Source of the DNA: Pseudomonas typographi
Lineage (GTDB): Bacteria > Pseudomonadota > Gammaproteobacteria > Pseudomonadales > Pseudomonadaceae
Direction: 5' to 3'
DNA: 64,000 bases
Assembly: GCF_014694385.1 (NCBI RefSeq)
Contig: NZ_JAAOCA010000016.1
Span: 60,176-124,175, forward strand
The notes below the pieces were generated by a model that worked only from the letters and a program-made list of their open reading frames with translations, was not told the DNA's origin and searched no databases. Of this stretch, positions 54,449 through 63,546 are shown one piece after another (positions within the stretch are counted from its first letter, which is position 1; each line of letters begins with the position of its first letter). The position numbers and the translations under genes were made by a program.

Positions 54449-56342
54449 CCGTTTGGCCGCCCTGCGCAGCTCGACGCTCTTCAAGGCCTGCGTCGCGCTG
54501 GCCGGCTTGCTCACGGCCAGCCAGGGCCACGCCGCCACGCTGGTCTCCGAAGCCAACCGGCCACTGACCTTCGGCGTGTTCGCCGCGCTGTTTCTGATCA
54601 CCCTCGGGATTACCTTCTGGGCTGCGCGCAAGAACAGTTCGGTGAAGGATTTCTATACCGCGGGCGGTGCGTTGTCCGGCCGGATCAACGGCCTCGCCAT
54701 TGCCGGTGATTACCTGTCAGCAGCGGCATTCCTGGGGGTCTCCGGTCTTATCGCCATCTACGGGCTGGACGGTATCACTTATGTCATCGGTTTCTTCGTA
54801 TCCTTCATCCCCGTACTGCTATTGATCGCCGAGCCTTGCCGCAACCTGGGTAAATACACCTTGGGCGATGTGCTGGCGTTCCGTAATAACTTCCGCGCCT
54901 CGAAGTTCGCCGTGGCGATTTCCAGTGTATTGGTGGCGTTGTTTTATATGGTGCCGCAGATCGTCGGCGGCGCCGTGATCATCGCTGCGCTTATCGGTAT
55001 TCCGTTCGAGATATCGGTGGTGTCGGTGGGCGTGCTGATGCTGGTCTACGTGCTGTTTGGCGGCATGCGGGCCACCACCTCGGTGCAGATCCTCAAGGCC
55101 ACCTTGCTGATTGCCTTCTGCTTCCTGCTGGTGGTCCTGAGCTGGGCCCCTTATGGCTTCAACGTCAGTGCCTTCTTCGGCGACCTGGTCGGCAGTTCGG
55201 CCGTGCAGAAACATGTGCTCGGCACCCTGCTCAACGGCGTTTCCCAACTCTCGGCCGAACAAGCCGGGCAGCGCTTCATGGAGCCTGGGCTGTACCTGAA
55301 GAACCCGCTCGAACAGATCTCCCTGAGCTTGGCACTGGTGCTCGGCACCGCCGCCATGCCCCATATCCTGATGCGCTTCTTTACCGTGCGAGACGCACAA
55401 AGTGCCCGCACTTCGGCGCTGACCGCCATGCTGCTGATCGGCCTGTGCCATCTGTTCATCATCGTCATCGGTTTCTCCGCCGCGCTGCACCTGGGGCCTT
55501 TCGCGATTACCGCCATGGACAAGGGCGGCAACCTCGCCGCGCCGATGCTGGCCCAGTTCCTGGGCGGTGGCGCCGATAGCTTGCTCGGCAACCTGATGCT
55601 GGCGTTCGTGGCCGCCGTGTCCTTCGCGACCATCGTCGCGGTGGTCGCCGGGCTGACGCTGGCAGCGGCCTCCACCCTGGCCCATGACGTCTATGTGGGC
55701 GCCGTGCGCCAAGGCAAGGCCACCGAGCGCGAGCAGGCCACCGCGGCCCGCCTGGCAACATTGGCGATCGCGATCATCGCCATCTGCGTGGGCATTTCGG
55801 CCAAGGGCCAGAACGTCGCGCAACTGGTCGGGCTTGGCTACGCGGTTGCCGCGTCGGCCAACCTGCCGGCACTGCTGCTGACCCTGTACTGGCGCCGCTG
55901 CAGCACCGCTGGCGTGGTCGCGGGCTTGCTGGGCGGCACGGTGCTGTCCATCGGCCTGGTGCTGGTGTCGCCGAACATGACCTACCCGCTGCAGCAAAAA
56001 CAGGTGGCGCTGGCGGCTGCCGCCAAATCCCAAACCAAGATCGACCTGATCGACAAGGGCGCGCTGGTTGCCACCGCCGCGGAGCGTGAGCAATTGCTCA
56101 GCGATGTAACCAAGCAACAGCAAACCGCCAGCCTGATCCCGGACTCGGCCACCAGCCTCATCGGCCTACGCGAGCCACTGGTACAGCTGCGCAACCCAGG
56201 ACTGATCTCCATCCCGCTCGGTTTTGCCCTGGTCATTCTGTTTTCGCTGCTGTTCCCCAGCCAGCTGTCGCAGTCGCGCTGGGTGGAGTTTGCCGTGCGC
56301 CGCGAGACCGGCCTGGGCGTCGCGCAAGCGGCTCAACACTAA
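54426..56342 (+). CDS. Sodium:solute symporter, ActP-like
   Basis: A 638-residue SSS-family carrier with an N-terminal signal-like helix (FKACVALAGLLTASQGHA) and about thirteen helices; DFYTAGGALSGRINGLAIAGDYLSAAAFLG and MPHILMRFFTVRDAQSARTS are family features. It is longer than the 549-residue acetate permease ActP because of an extra hydrophilic stretch near 520-590 (QTKIDLIDKGALVATAAE). Next to a nitrilase it probably takes up a carboxylate, perhaps the nitrilase product, or the nitrile itself. Confidence 0.88.
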   Translation: MTKINRTNRLAALRSSTLFKACVALAGLLTASQGHAATLVSEANRPLTFGVFAALFLITLGITFWAARKNSSVKDFYTAGGALSGRINGLAIAGDYLSAAAFLGVSGLIAIYGLDGITYVIGFFVSFIPVLLLIAEPCRNLGKYTLGDVLAFRNNFRASKFAVAISSVLVALFYMVPQIVGGAVIIAALIGIPFEISVVSVGVLMLVYVLFGGMRATTSVQILKATLLIAFCFLLVVLSWAPYGFNVSAFFGDLVGSSAVQKHVLGTLLNGVSQLSAEQAGQRFMEPGLYLKNPLEQISLSLALVLGTAAMPHILMRFFTVRDAQSARTSALTAMLLIGLCHLFIIVIGFSAALHLGPFAITAMDKGGNLAAPMLAQFLGGGADSLLGNLMLAFVAAVSFATIVAVVAGLTLAAASTLAHDVYVGAVRQGKATEREQATAARLATLAIAIIAICVGISAKGQNVAQLVGLGYAVAASANLPALLLTLYWRRCSTAGVVAGLLGGTVLSIGLVLVSPNMTYPLQQKQVALAAAAKSQTKIDLIDKGALVATAAEREQLLSDVTKQQQTASLIPDSATSLIGLREPLVQLRNPGLISIPLGFALVILFSLLFPSQLSQSRWVEFAVRRETGLGVAQAAQH

Positions 56343-56360
56343 TTCATCAAGGTTTCCATC

Positions 56361-57386
56361 ATGTCCCTGCCTACCGTAAAAGTCGCCGCTGCCCACGCCG
56401 CGTCCGTGTATATGAACAAGGCCGCCTGTGTCGACAAGGCCTGCGCCTTCATCGCCGAAGCGGCCGCCAATGGCGCTGAACTGGTGGTGTTTCCCGAGTC
56501 CTTCATCCCGGGCTTTCCGGTCTGGGCGGCACTATGGGCGCCCATCTATAACCATGACTGGTTCAAGTTGATGGTCGAGAACAGCGTGATGATCGACGGC
56601 CCGGAGATCACCGCCATCCGCTGCGCCGCTCGGCGCCATGGCATCCTCGTTTCCCTTGGGTTCAGTGAGGCGACTCCGGCCAGCGTCGGCTGCATCTGGA
56701 ACTCGAACGTGCTGATCAGCGAACAAGGCACCCTGCTCAACCATCATCGTAAACTGGTGCCGACCTTCTATGAAAAGATGGTGTGGGCGCCCGGCGATGG
56801 TCACGGGCTGCGAGTGGCCGACACCCGCATCGGCAAGATCGGCACCCTGATCTGCGGCGAGAACACCAACCCCTTGGCCAAGTACACCCTCGCGGCGCAA
56901 GGCGAGCAGATCCACATCTCCGCCTGGCCGGCGATCTGGCCGACGCGCAAGCCCGGCGGCCAGAATTTCGACAACCTCGCGGCCAACAGAATTCGCGCGG
57001 GAGCGCAGTGCTTTGAAGCCAAGGTGTTCGGCATCCTGAATGCAGGCTTCATGGATGACTCGATGATCGACCTGCTCTCTGCCAGCGGCGACGCGCAAGC
57101 CATCGAGGTGCTGCACAACAGCCCGCGGGCCGCGACGCAATTCCTCGACCCGACGGGCGCGTCGATTGGCGACCTGCTGCAAAACGAGGAAGGCCTGGCG
57201 TACGCCACCTTCAATCTGAACGATTGCGTGGAGCCCAAGCAGTTTCATGACATCGCCGGTTATTACAACCGCTTCGACGTGTTTGACCTGACGATAGACC
57301 GGCGCCGCATCACCCCCGCGACCTTCAACGATCCTGTGGACTCGAGCCGCAACCGGGAGTTGCCGGTGTTACCCGACCTCGACTGA
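56361..57386 (+). CDS. Nitrilase (EC 3.5.5 type)
   Basis: A 341-residue nitrilase that converts a nitrile directly to acid and ammonia. The Glu-Lys-Cys triad is visible: FPESFIPGFPVW (Glu45), HHRKLVPT and GTLICGENTNPLAKY, the last being diagnostic of true nitrilases. It is 18 bp behind the symporter gene. Together with the hydratase operon the locus has two independent nitrile-degrading routes. Confidence 0.92.
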   Translation: MSLPTVKVAAAHAASVYMNKAACVDKACAFIAEAAANGAELVVFPESFIPGFPVWAALWAPIYNHDWFKLMVENSVMIDGPEITAIRCAARRHGILVSLGFSEATPASVGCIWNSNVLISEQGTLLNHHRKLVPTFYEKMVWAPGDGHGLRVADTRIGKIGTLICGENTNPLAKYTLAAQGEQIHISAWPAIWPTRKPGGQNFDNLAANRIRAGAQCFEAKVFGILNAGFMDDSMIDLLSASGDAQAIEVLHNSPRAATQFLDPTGASIGDLLQNEEGLAYATFNLNDCVEPKQFHDIAGYYNRFDVFDLTIDRRRITPATFNDPVDSSRNRELPVLPDLD

Positions 57387-57464
57387 TGGCCCAAACGCAT
57401 GAACTGCTGGTGCGGCAGCCGTGCCGCTTCGGCGGCATCCAGCTGCTGTTGCGGGGCTTGATGC

Positions 57465-58202
57465 TCAGGTGCCGGCCAGAGCGATGTCGCGCAGTACGCT
57501 CGCGAAGCTTGCGGCATCCTCTGCACAGGACGTGTGCCCCGTGTCCATGACATGAAGCGTGGCCCAGGCAATCCCCCTCGCCATCTCATGGGCGTGAGGC
57601 AGTGTCCGCGCTGGATCGTGCTACCCATGGACAATAGCGGTGGGCACACGCGGCAGGGTGTGCAGAACAGGGACAAAATCGATCGTTTGCTGGCTGAGAA
57701 GGACTTCGATTACGCGGCCGTTATCCAACCGCTGTGGATAGGCACGCACTTGCTCCAGCAACGGTGAAGCCGGCAACGTTCGAAAGCAGCGCGCAACGAA
57801 CGCGTCCCAAAATGCTACCCCCCAGTCATGCCCTATTCGGTCGATCAACTTGGCGATGTCGCCGTGACCGTGGGTATTTGCGCCACTGTTGGACAGCACG
57901 AGCCCCTTGATGCGGGTGGAACCGGCCTGCGATTCGCGCAGTGCGACGAGCATGGCAATCGAAGTGCCGAGTGAATGCCCCACGAGAATGACCGAGGGCA
58001 AGTCGGCAATTGCATTGCTGACGCGCGAAGCTATCGAGTGCAGATCAAAGGGCCCACTGCCCTCCAGCCAGCCGAGCCCGATCGCAGGAAGCCCACTGCG
58101 CTGCGCCGCGTTCTCAAACACCCGTGGGGAACACATCGCCCCCGGCAGGCAAACCAATACTGGCCCGCAACCGCTTCCTTCATTCAAGGTTGTATTACGC
58201 AT
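57465..58202 (-). pseudogene. Alpha/beta hydrolase interrupted by in-frame TAG
   Basis: From an ATG at 58202 the frame gives a hydrolase with LVCLPGAMCSPRVF, nucleophile GHSLGTSIAM and, at its end, IVHG before a TAG (57621-57623). The frame then resumes without shift as HDPARTLPHAHEMARG and VMDTGHTSCAEDAASFASVL with the catalytic Asp and His, ending at 57465. The stop removes both catalytic residues, so the truncated protein should be inactive. Confidence 0.8.
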
Positions 58203-58377
58203 GTTGCTCACTCTTAATCCCTGGGTGCTACACCACTTACAACGGTTGGCGCAGTTTCTGTAGTCGGGCTGTGACAGTAGCGCCCGCTCCGCTCGCAATG
58301 CCAAGCACGGAGCACGACATGCTTACCCAGGTTGCAGGAGGTCATGAAAACACTGTATCGAAAAGCCAGACTCGGGC

Positions 58378-60492
58378 CTAGAACGTCACGCTGGCAGTCA
58401 AACGCGCAGTCCTCGGCTCCCCCTCATTGACCTGCAATTGCCCAGTGCCAGTGTTTGACGGGTAGTAGTGCTTGTCGAACACATTGTTCAGGTTCAACTG
58501 AAGGCGGGTCTTGTAGCCTCCGGTCGGCAAATCCCAGCGCAGAAAGGCGTCGGCTACGGTGTAGCTGGCCATCCAGAAGCTGTTGTCGTTGTCACCTGGA
58601 CGCTCGCCCACATAGCGTGCACCTGCGCCGGCATGCCACTGGCCCACCTCTTGGGGAACCGCCAAGTGATGGGTCAAGTACAGGCTCGCGGTATGCATGG
58701 GCGCGTTGTTCAGACGATTGCCTTGGTCATCCGGATCTTCGAGGATTTCGGTATGGGTGTAGGCATAGGTGCCGACCAGGTACCAGCGTGGCGCCAGGCG
58801 GCCAGTCACGTCCAGCTCCAGACCGCGGGAGCCGACCTTGCCGGCCAGCTCCGAGGCACTGCTGCCATCGGCCAGGGTGGTCGCGGTGACGACGTTTTTC
58901 TTGACGATATCGTAGACGGCAAGGTTCACGCTCAGCTCGTTGGAGGGCGTGTATTTCGCGCCCACTTCATAGCTGCGCCCCTCCTCGGGCGCGAAGGTCT
59001 TGCCGTCGTCGGCGACGTCGGTATTGGGGACGAACGAGCGGCTGAAATTGCCGTACAACGACAGGCTTTCCGTGGCTTGATACACCAGCCCCGCGAACGG
59101 AATGAAGATGTCGTCGTTGTCGTCGCGCAACAGGCTGTAGGACGCACCAAGGCCCTGGTCGCCGTACTGGTCGAAATGCTGCAGGCGGCCACCAAACACG
59201 GCAATCCAGCGGTCGTTCAGATGCCAGTTGTCCTTGAGGTACACCGAGGTCGACGTCAGTTCGTTACGCGCGTCGCTTTGCACTGCACTGACGGTGCTCG
59301 GCGGCGCCAAGGTGCCATAGACAGGGTTGGCAATGGAGATCGAGGTGGTGCCGGCATTGCGATAGGTAGAACCGCGATATTTGTCCTGGGCTTCGTGATC
59401 TATACCCACCAGCAGATCGTGGCGCTGACCGAAGAGTTGCTGCTGGCCGATGAAATCGAGAGCAGAATAACGGGTTTCGTAATCGTACTCGGCGCCGTTG
59501 GCCGCGCGTGTCAGTACACCATTTCTGAGGGTGCCCGGCTGGGCAATGGCCTGGCTGTAGCGGTCATTGTTCCAGGCATAGGTGGCACGGGTCTTCCAAT
59601 CATCATTGAGCTGATATTCGAACTTGGCAATAGCGGTCTCGGTGGTGCCGTGGGCCTTGGCCCATGTTTCGTCAAGGCGCTTGCGGTAGCTGATGTCTGC
59701 CGGCTTGCCGTTGACGAACACGGTACCTCAGTCGAACGGGCCTGAGTAGTCGTTGTGCGTGTAGGCCAGCGACAGGCTCGCCCGGTCGCCGATCCAGGCC
59801 AAGGATGGGGCGAACAGGCTGTGCTCGTTGGTCCCGTAATTGCGCCAGTAATCTTCGTGCTGGCGTTCGCCGATCAGGCGGTAGGCAAAGTTGCTGTCGC
59901 CGATCTGCCCCGTCGTATCGAAGCCGGCAGTGCCACCGCCTTCGCTGAAACTTGAGCCGCTCAGGGTGGTGGAGCGGGTAAATTGTGGCTGCTTGCTGAC
60001 CACGTTGATCAAGCCGCCGGGGTCGATCGCGCCATAGAGCAAAGAGGCCGGCCCTTTGAGCACTTCGACGTGATCAGTGGTAGCGCTGACGTTGCGGCCA
60101 AGCATCGAGCGCACGCCATCCTGCAGAATCGAGCCGTCGGAGCTGGCACCGAAGCCGCGCTTGATGAAGGCATCGCGGGAGTTGCCCAGAGTGTTGGTCT
60201 GTGACACGCCGCTGCCAAACTTCATGGCATCGTCGAGGCTTTTGACCTGGTAGTCGTCTATGGTCTGGCGAGACACTACATTGACGGCCTGAGCTTCGTC
60301 CTTTAGCGGGGTTTCCGACTTGCTGGCAGTCGAGGCGGTCGGACGCGTGTAGCTATCGTCCCGAGCCAGACTCTTGGCGTCGATGCTAGTGGCAGGCAGA
60401 ACGGTAGGCGCATCGTCGGCATGCGCGAGGGATAAAGTGATGCAGCCTGTTAGCAGGACCAGTTGGGAATAGGGACGCAGTTGGTTCGCCAC
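58378..60492 (-). pseudogene. TonB-dependent siderophore receptor interrupted by in-frame TGA
   Basis: Read through one TGA (59728-59730), the frame is a 704-codon receptor: signal peptide (LVLLTGCITLSLAHA), plug domain (VNVVSRQTIDDYQVKSLDDA, IKRGFGASSDGSILQDGV, EVLKGPASLLYGAIDPGGLIN) and a barrel ending in TARLTASVTF. The stop falls in SGPFD/GTVFVNG; CGA (Arg) to TGA is a simple origin. It resembles FoxA/FhuA-type ferric siderophore receptors. Confidence 0.85.
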
Positions 60493-60651
60493 AAGAGCAT
60501 TTCCATATGTTTTTGAGAAGGATTATTGTTCACACAACAGCACTTAATAGCCAGTGTCGTGTGAAGAAAAAACCACTCCCATCACGGGGAGCGGCCAAGG
60601 AAAATGCGACTCGGCGGAGCGCACCGGGCATTTCTTACAGCGGTTGAACCA

Positions 60652-61165
60652 TCAGAAAATCGAGATCGGGTACTCCGTGATCACCCGCACTTCATTGGCG
60701 TTGGCAGTGACATCGCTGCGGTAGGTCACCTGGCGCACGCGCATCATCAGGCCCTTCACCGGCCCGCCCTGCACCACGTAGCTGACCTGCAGGTCACTCT
60801 CCCAAGCCTTGCCGTCGTCGGTGTCAGTGGTCTTGATGTCCGTGCCCTTCACGTAGCGGCCCATGAAGCTCAGGCCCGACGCGCCGATGCTGGAGAAGTC
60901 ATAGTCGTAGCGGGCCTACCAAGAGGTTCCATCCTCGCGGGTGCCGTCCAGGTACTGGATATAGTTGGCCAGGTAGTTGGTATCACCGCCGTCCAGGCCA
61001 TAGGAAAACTTGCCGCGGCCATTGATTTGCTGGCGCGCCAGGGTGAAGGCGTGGGCCTTGTGGGGTAGGTGGCCTTGAGGCTGTAGGCGGTGTTGTCGAG
61101 GTCGCCGCTGAGCTGGTCGCCGATGCTTTTCTACTGGTAGCCGGCGACCACGCTCACCCACCGGG
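60652..61165 (-). pseudogene. OprD-family porin remnant (C-terminal part)
   Basis: Segments RWVSVVAGYQ, KSIGDQLSGDLDNTAYSLKATY, FSYGLDGGDTNYLANYIQYLDGT, SSIGASGLSFMGRYVKGTDI and the C-terminal RVITEYPISIF belong to an OprD-type porin. They are broken by TAG after GYQ, by a frameshift near 61080, and by TAG after DGTSW (60916-60918; CAG to TAG). The N-terminal two thirds are missing. Confidence 0.75.
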
Positions 61166-61600
61166 CCGAGCGCTGGCACTGTGGAATCCTGCACGTTGTC
61201 GAATACCAATGCCAGCTCCGAGCCGTGCACTGAGAACTCGGCGTGCACACCTTGCCAAGGCAGCATGTCGAACCGATACAGCCAGCTTTTGGCGCCTGTC
61301 CGCGCACGGGCCTCGATCAAACGCTGCGATGGAATCCAATAGGACTCGGCGGTGAGCGCCTGATACCGTAAGCTTTGAGCGTCGAGTTGTGGGTACAATT
61401 TCTTGTATTGGGCAAAAATCGGCGCGAAGCGCTCCGGCGCCAGAGTGGCAAGATCCCACGGGAGCACCGGCGCCTCAGGCGATTTGGTCGGACCGAAAAA
61501 ATGCTTGCTCGGACTTTGAGGTCCCCAACATCAATGGCACGTCGCGACTCATGCCCTTGGCCAGCACCGCCAGCGGCGAACTGACCACTCCGCGCCGTTT
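61166..61600 (-). pseudogene. Type B carboxylesterase remnant (C-terminal part)
   Basis: SPLAVLAKGMSRDVPLMLGTSKSEQ, then after a frameshift in a T run PWDLATLAPERFAPIFAQYKK, ARARTGAKSWLYRFD and GVHAEFSVHGSELALVFDN are typical of the C-terminal third of a type B carboxylesterase. It is joined without a gap to the porin remnant, which suggests a deletion. Confidence 0.7.
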
Positions 61601-61763
61601 GTTATCTGCGGTACATCGAACTGAGCACCTACAAGGCTTTGAGTAAAGGCTCATACGTAGCTATGTGACTGAATCTCCAGTCCTAGCGTTGGATCGATAC
61701 AAGCATTCAGAGAAAGTAGCCTCTTGATTTCACCACTGATGCCCCCGAGCGCCATGAGCAAGC

Positions 61764-62114
61764 CTACCTGGCAGCCCTCAGTCGAGCAGCCAATTGCTCG
61801 ACTATCCCGATAACCAGATGCCGATCCGCTTCATCTAGCTGCTGTAGCAACGCTGAAATACGTCGCCCCTGATCATCCGTATGCGGGCTTGCTTCGCTAA
61901 GCAGCTCAGAAGCTTCACAACCGAGTGCAGCGGCTATTTGATAAAGCCGAACAACGTTCGGAATGACAATGCCCCTCTCCATTCGAGACACTGCTTCGTT
62001 ACCGACACCGAGCGTTTCGGCAACCTGCTCCTGAGTCAGTCCGCTATTGCTTCTGCGTCGTGCTATCGCTTTGCCAACTGCCTCAGCAACAGCTTTTTCG
62101 TCAATATCGGTCAC
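61764..62114 (-). CDS. XRE-family helix-turn-helix regulator
   Basis: A 116-residue DNA-binding protein with a Cro/CI-type domain at residues about 14-70 (RRRSNSGLTQEQVAETLGVGNEAVSRMERG) and a short helical tail. GTG start at 62114 with AAGGAG seven bases upstream. It is divergent from the lipoprotein gene; a 14-bp palindrome lies between them. Confidence 0.8.
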   Translation of the reverse strand: MTDIDEKAVAEAVGKAIARRRSNSGLTQEQVAETLGVGNEAVSRMERGIVIPNVVRLYQIAAALGCEASELLSEASPHTDDQGRRISALLQQLDEADRHLVIGIVEQLAARLRAAR

Positions 62115-62140
62115 ACAGCCGCTCCTTCAGTCAACCTAAA

Positions 62141-62154
62141 TGGTTGAACAACCA
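62141..62154. promoter_or_regulatory. Palindromic operator candidate
   Basis: TGGTTG-AA-CAACCA is a perfect inverted repeat in the 115-bp gap between the divergent XRE regulator and the lipoprotein gene; it may be the XRE binding site. Confidence 0.5.
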
Positions 62155-62229
62155 CCCGTTGACATGAAGGACCCAATGAGTCGAGACTCACCTTAAAAGG
62201 GTGACTTCTATAAATAGGGAAAGGTTCAG

Positions 62230-63204
62230 ATGGCATACAGGAACGCGGTATCTATCGTGGCGGTAGCCGCATTGCTCTCGGCTTGCGGTGATTCGACGCT
62301 GGACTATCGCAATGCGGAAATTTCGAATGGGAAGGTCTTCGAGAAAGGTGAGAACAAGCCCTTCAGTGGGGACCTCACCAATTTTCCGCAGTCACTTATC
62401 CGACGCTCGAATGACCTTGTAGGTATTCTGTCGGGCCTGGTCGGGACCCTGGATGAGTTGAAGCGTACGGACGAATCGATCCGAACGCTTGAACTGGTCT
62501 GTAATGGAGGCCTGAAGGATGGATTCTTAAATGGAGAGGTGAGTTGCTATGAGCCAGGTACCTCAACGCTTCGCTACCAGGCCCATTACAAGTCCGGACT
62601 CATGGACGGAGGGTTCACTGTCTGGGGGAGGCACGACAACGTCTTAACAAAGGCCTCCTTCAAGGATGACAGAACGGACGGGCAGTTCCAGCAGTTCAGC
62701 CCGAATACTGGAAAGCTGATTCAGCAAGTAGATTTCCGGGCGGGCGTCATCGATGGCCTGAACCAGCGCTGGGATGAGAAAACGGGACAACTCACCTATC
62801 GGGCCAAGGCTGAGAAAGGCTTTTACGTGGGGACCATTGAAGCCTGGTCACCCGATGGACGTAAAACCGCGGAAGTCCCATACGAGAATGGACAGATCAA
62901 TGGCGTCGTGAGGGCATGGGATCCGACCACAGGTCAGCTCATCAAGGAGGCACACTACAGGGACGGCTTACCGGACGGCACCACAAACGAGTGGTATGAG
63001 GACGGAAGGCTCAGAAGCTCAGGTGAATACCGTGACAATGTCTACTACTCGGTGCCTACCTCAACAGACGATAGCAAGAATGACAGCTGTGTCGCCGACT
63101 ATGCCAAGCAATTCCATGCTGAAGCGGGTGAAGATGCACCTGTGAACAGTGAGCAGCTCGGTGAGTGGGAAAAGTGGTGCGAGCAAGGGCGTCCATCGAC
63201 TTGA
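62230..63204 (+). CDS. MORN/YwqK-like repeat lipoprotein
   Basis: A 324-residue lipoprotein: signal with lipobox LLSACG (Cys at about 19), then repeated units of the form G-x-T-x-x-W/Y-x-x-x-G-x-L/K-x-x-E (for example GQLTYRAKAEKGFYVGTIEAW, GQLIKEAHYRDGLPDGTTNEWYEDGRL), as in the MORN-type YwqK antitoxin-like family. AAAGG is six bases before the ATG. It should sit in the inner face of the outer membrane or in the inner membrane. Function unknown. Confidence 0.75.
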   Translation: MAYRNAVSIVAVAALLSACGDSTLDYRNAEISNGKVFEKGENKPFSGDLTNFPQSLIRRSNDLVGILSGLVGTLDELKRTDESIRTLELVCNGGLKDGFLNGEVSCYEPGTSTLRYQAHYKSGLMDGGFTVWGRHDNVLTKASFKDDRTDGQFQQFSPNTGKLIQQVDFRAGVIDGLNQRWDEKTGQLTYRAKAEKGFYVGTIEAWSPDGRKTAEVPYENGQINGVVRAWDPTTGQLIKEAHYRDGLPDGTTNEWYEDGRLRSSGEYRDNVYYSVPTSTDDSKNDSCVADYAKQFHAEAGEDAPVNSEQLGEWEKWCEQGRPST

Positions 63205-63546
63205 CCGGAAGGCATAAACGCCAGCGATTACGCTGGCATTTATGCTGTCGTTGGCTTCCCGTATCAGGTTGCCGCTATGTGCCTACTCTGGCTCGTCGGC
63301 TTCCGCTGGCACACTCACCCGACCGTAGCGCGCACTCTCGCCTATGGGGATGATCTGTACGGCGTCACTTCGGCTCGCCCGAGCTGACAGTCGCTAGCTG
63401 GGAAACAGGTAGTGAGTCCAGCACCGATGGCCTGAAGGCGAATATGCTCGAACTAGCGATCACTTCGTAATGGCCTCGGCGAAGCCCATGGCTGATGGCT
63501 ACGGCTTGCCTCCCTGCTGAATACGCCTGGAATGGAAAAGCTCGCG
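63205..63546. other. Stretch without a recognisable gene
   Basis: Apart from a GCCAGCG-ATTA-CGCTGGC hairpin at 63220-63237, possibly the terminator of the lipoprotein gene, I see nothing here that I can support. Confidence 0.4.

Noticed and set aside
59728..59730. Selenocysteine readthrough of the TGA in the TonB receptor
   Set aside because: The position is in a variable part of a receptor where Cys or Sec is not expected, no SECIS-like hairpin is evident, and neighbouring genes have TAA and TAG stops in the same style.
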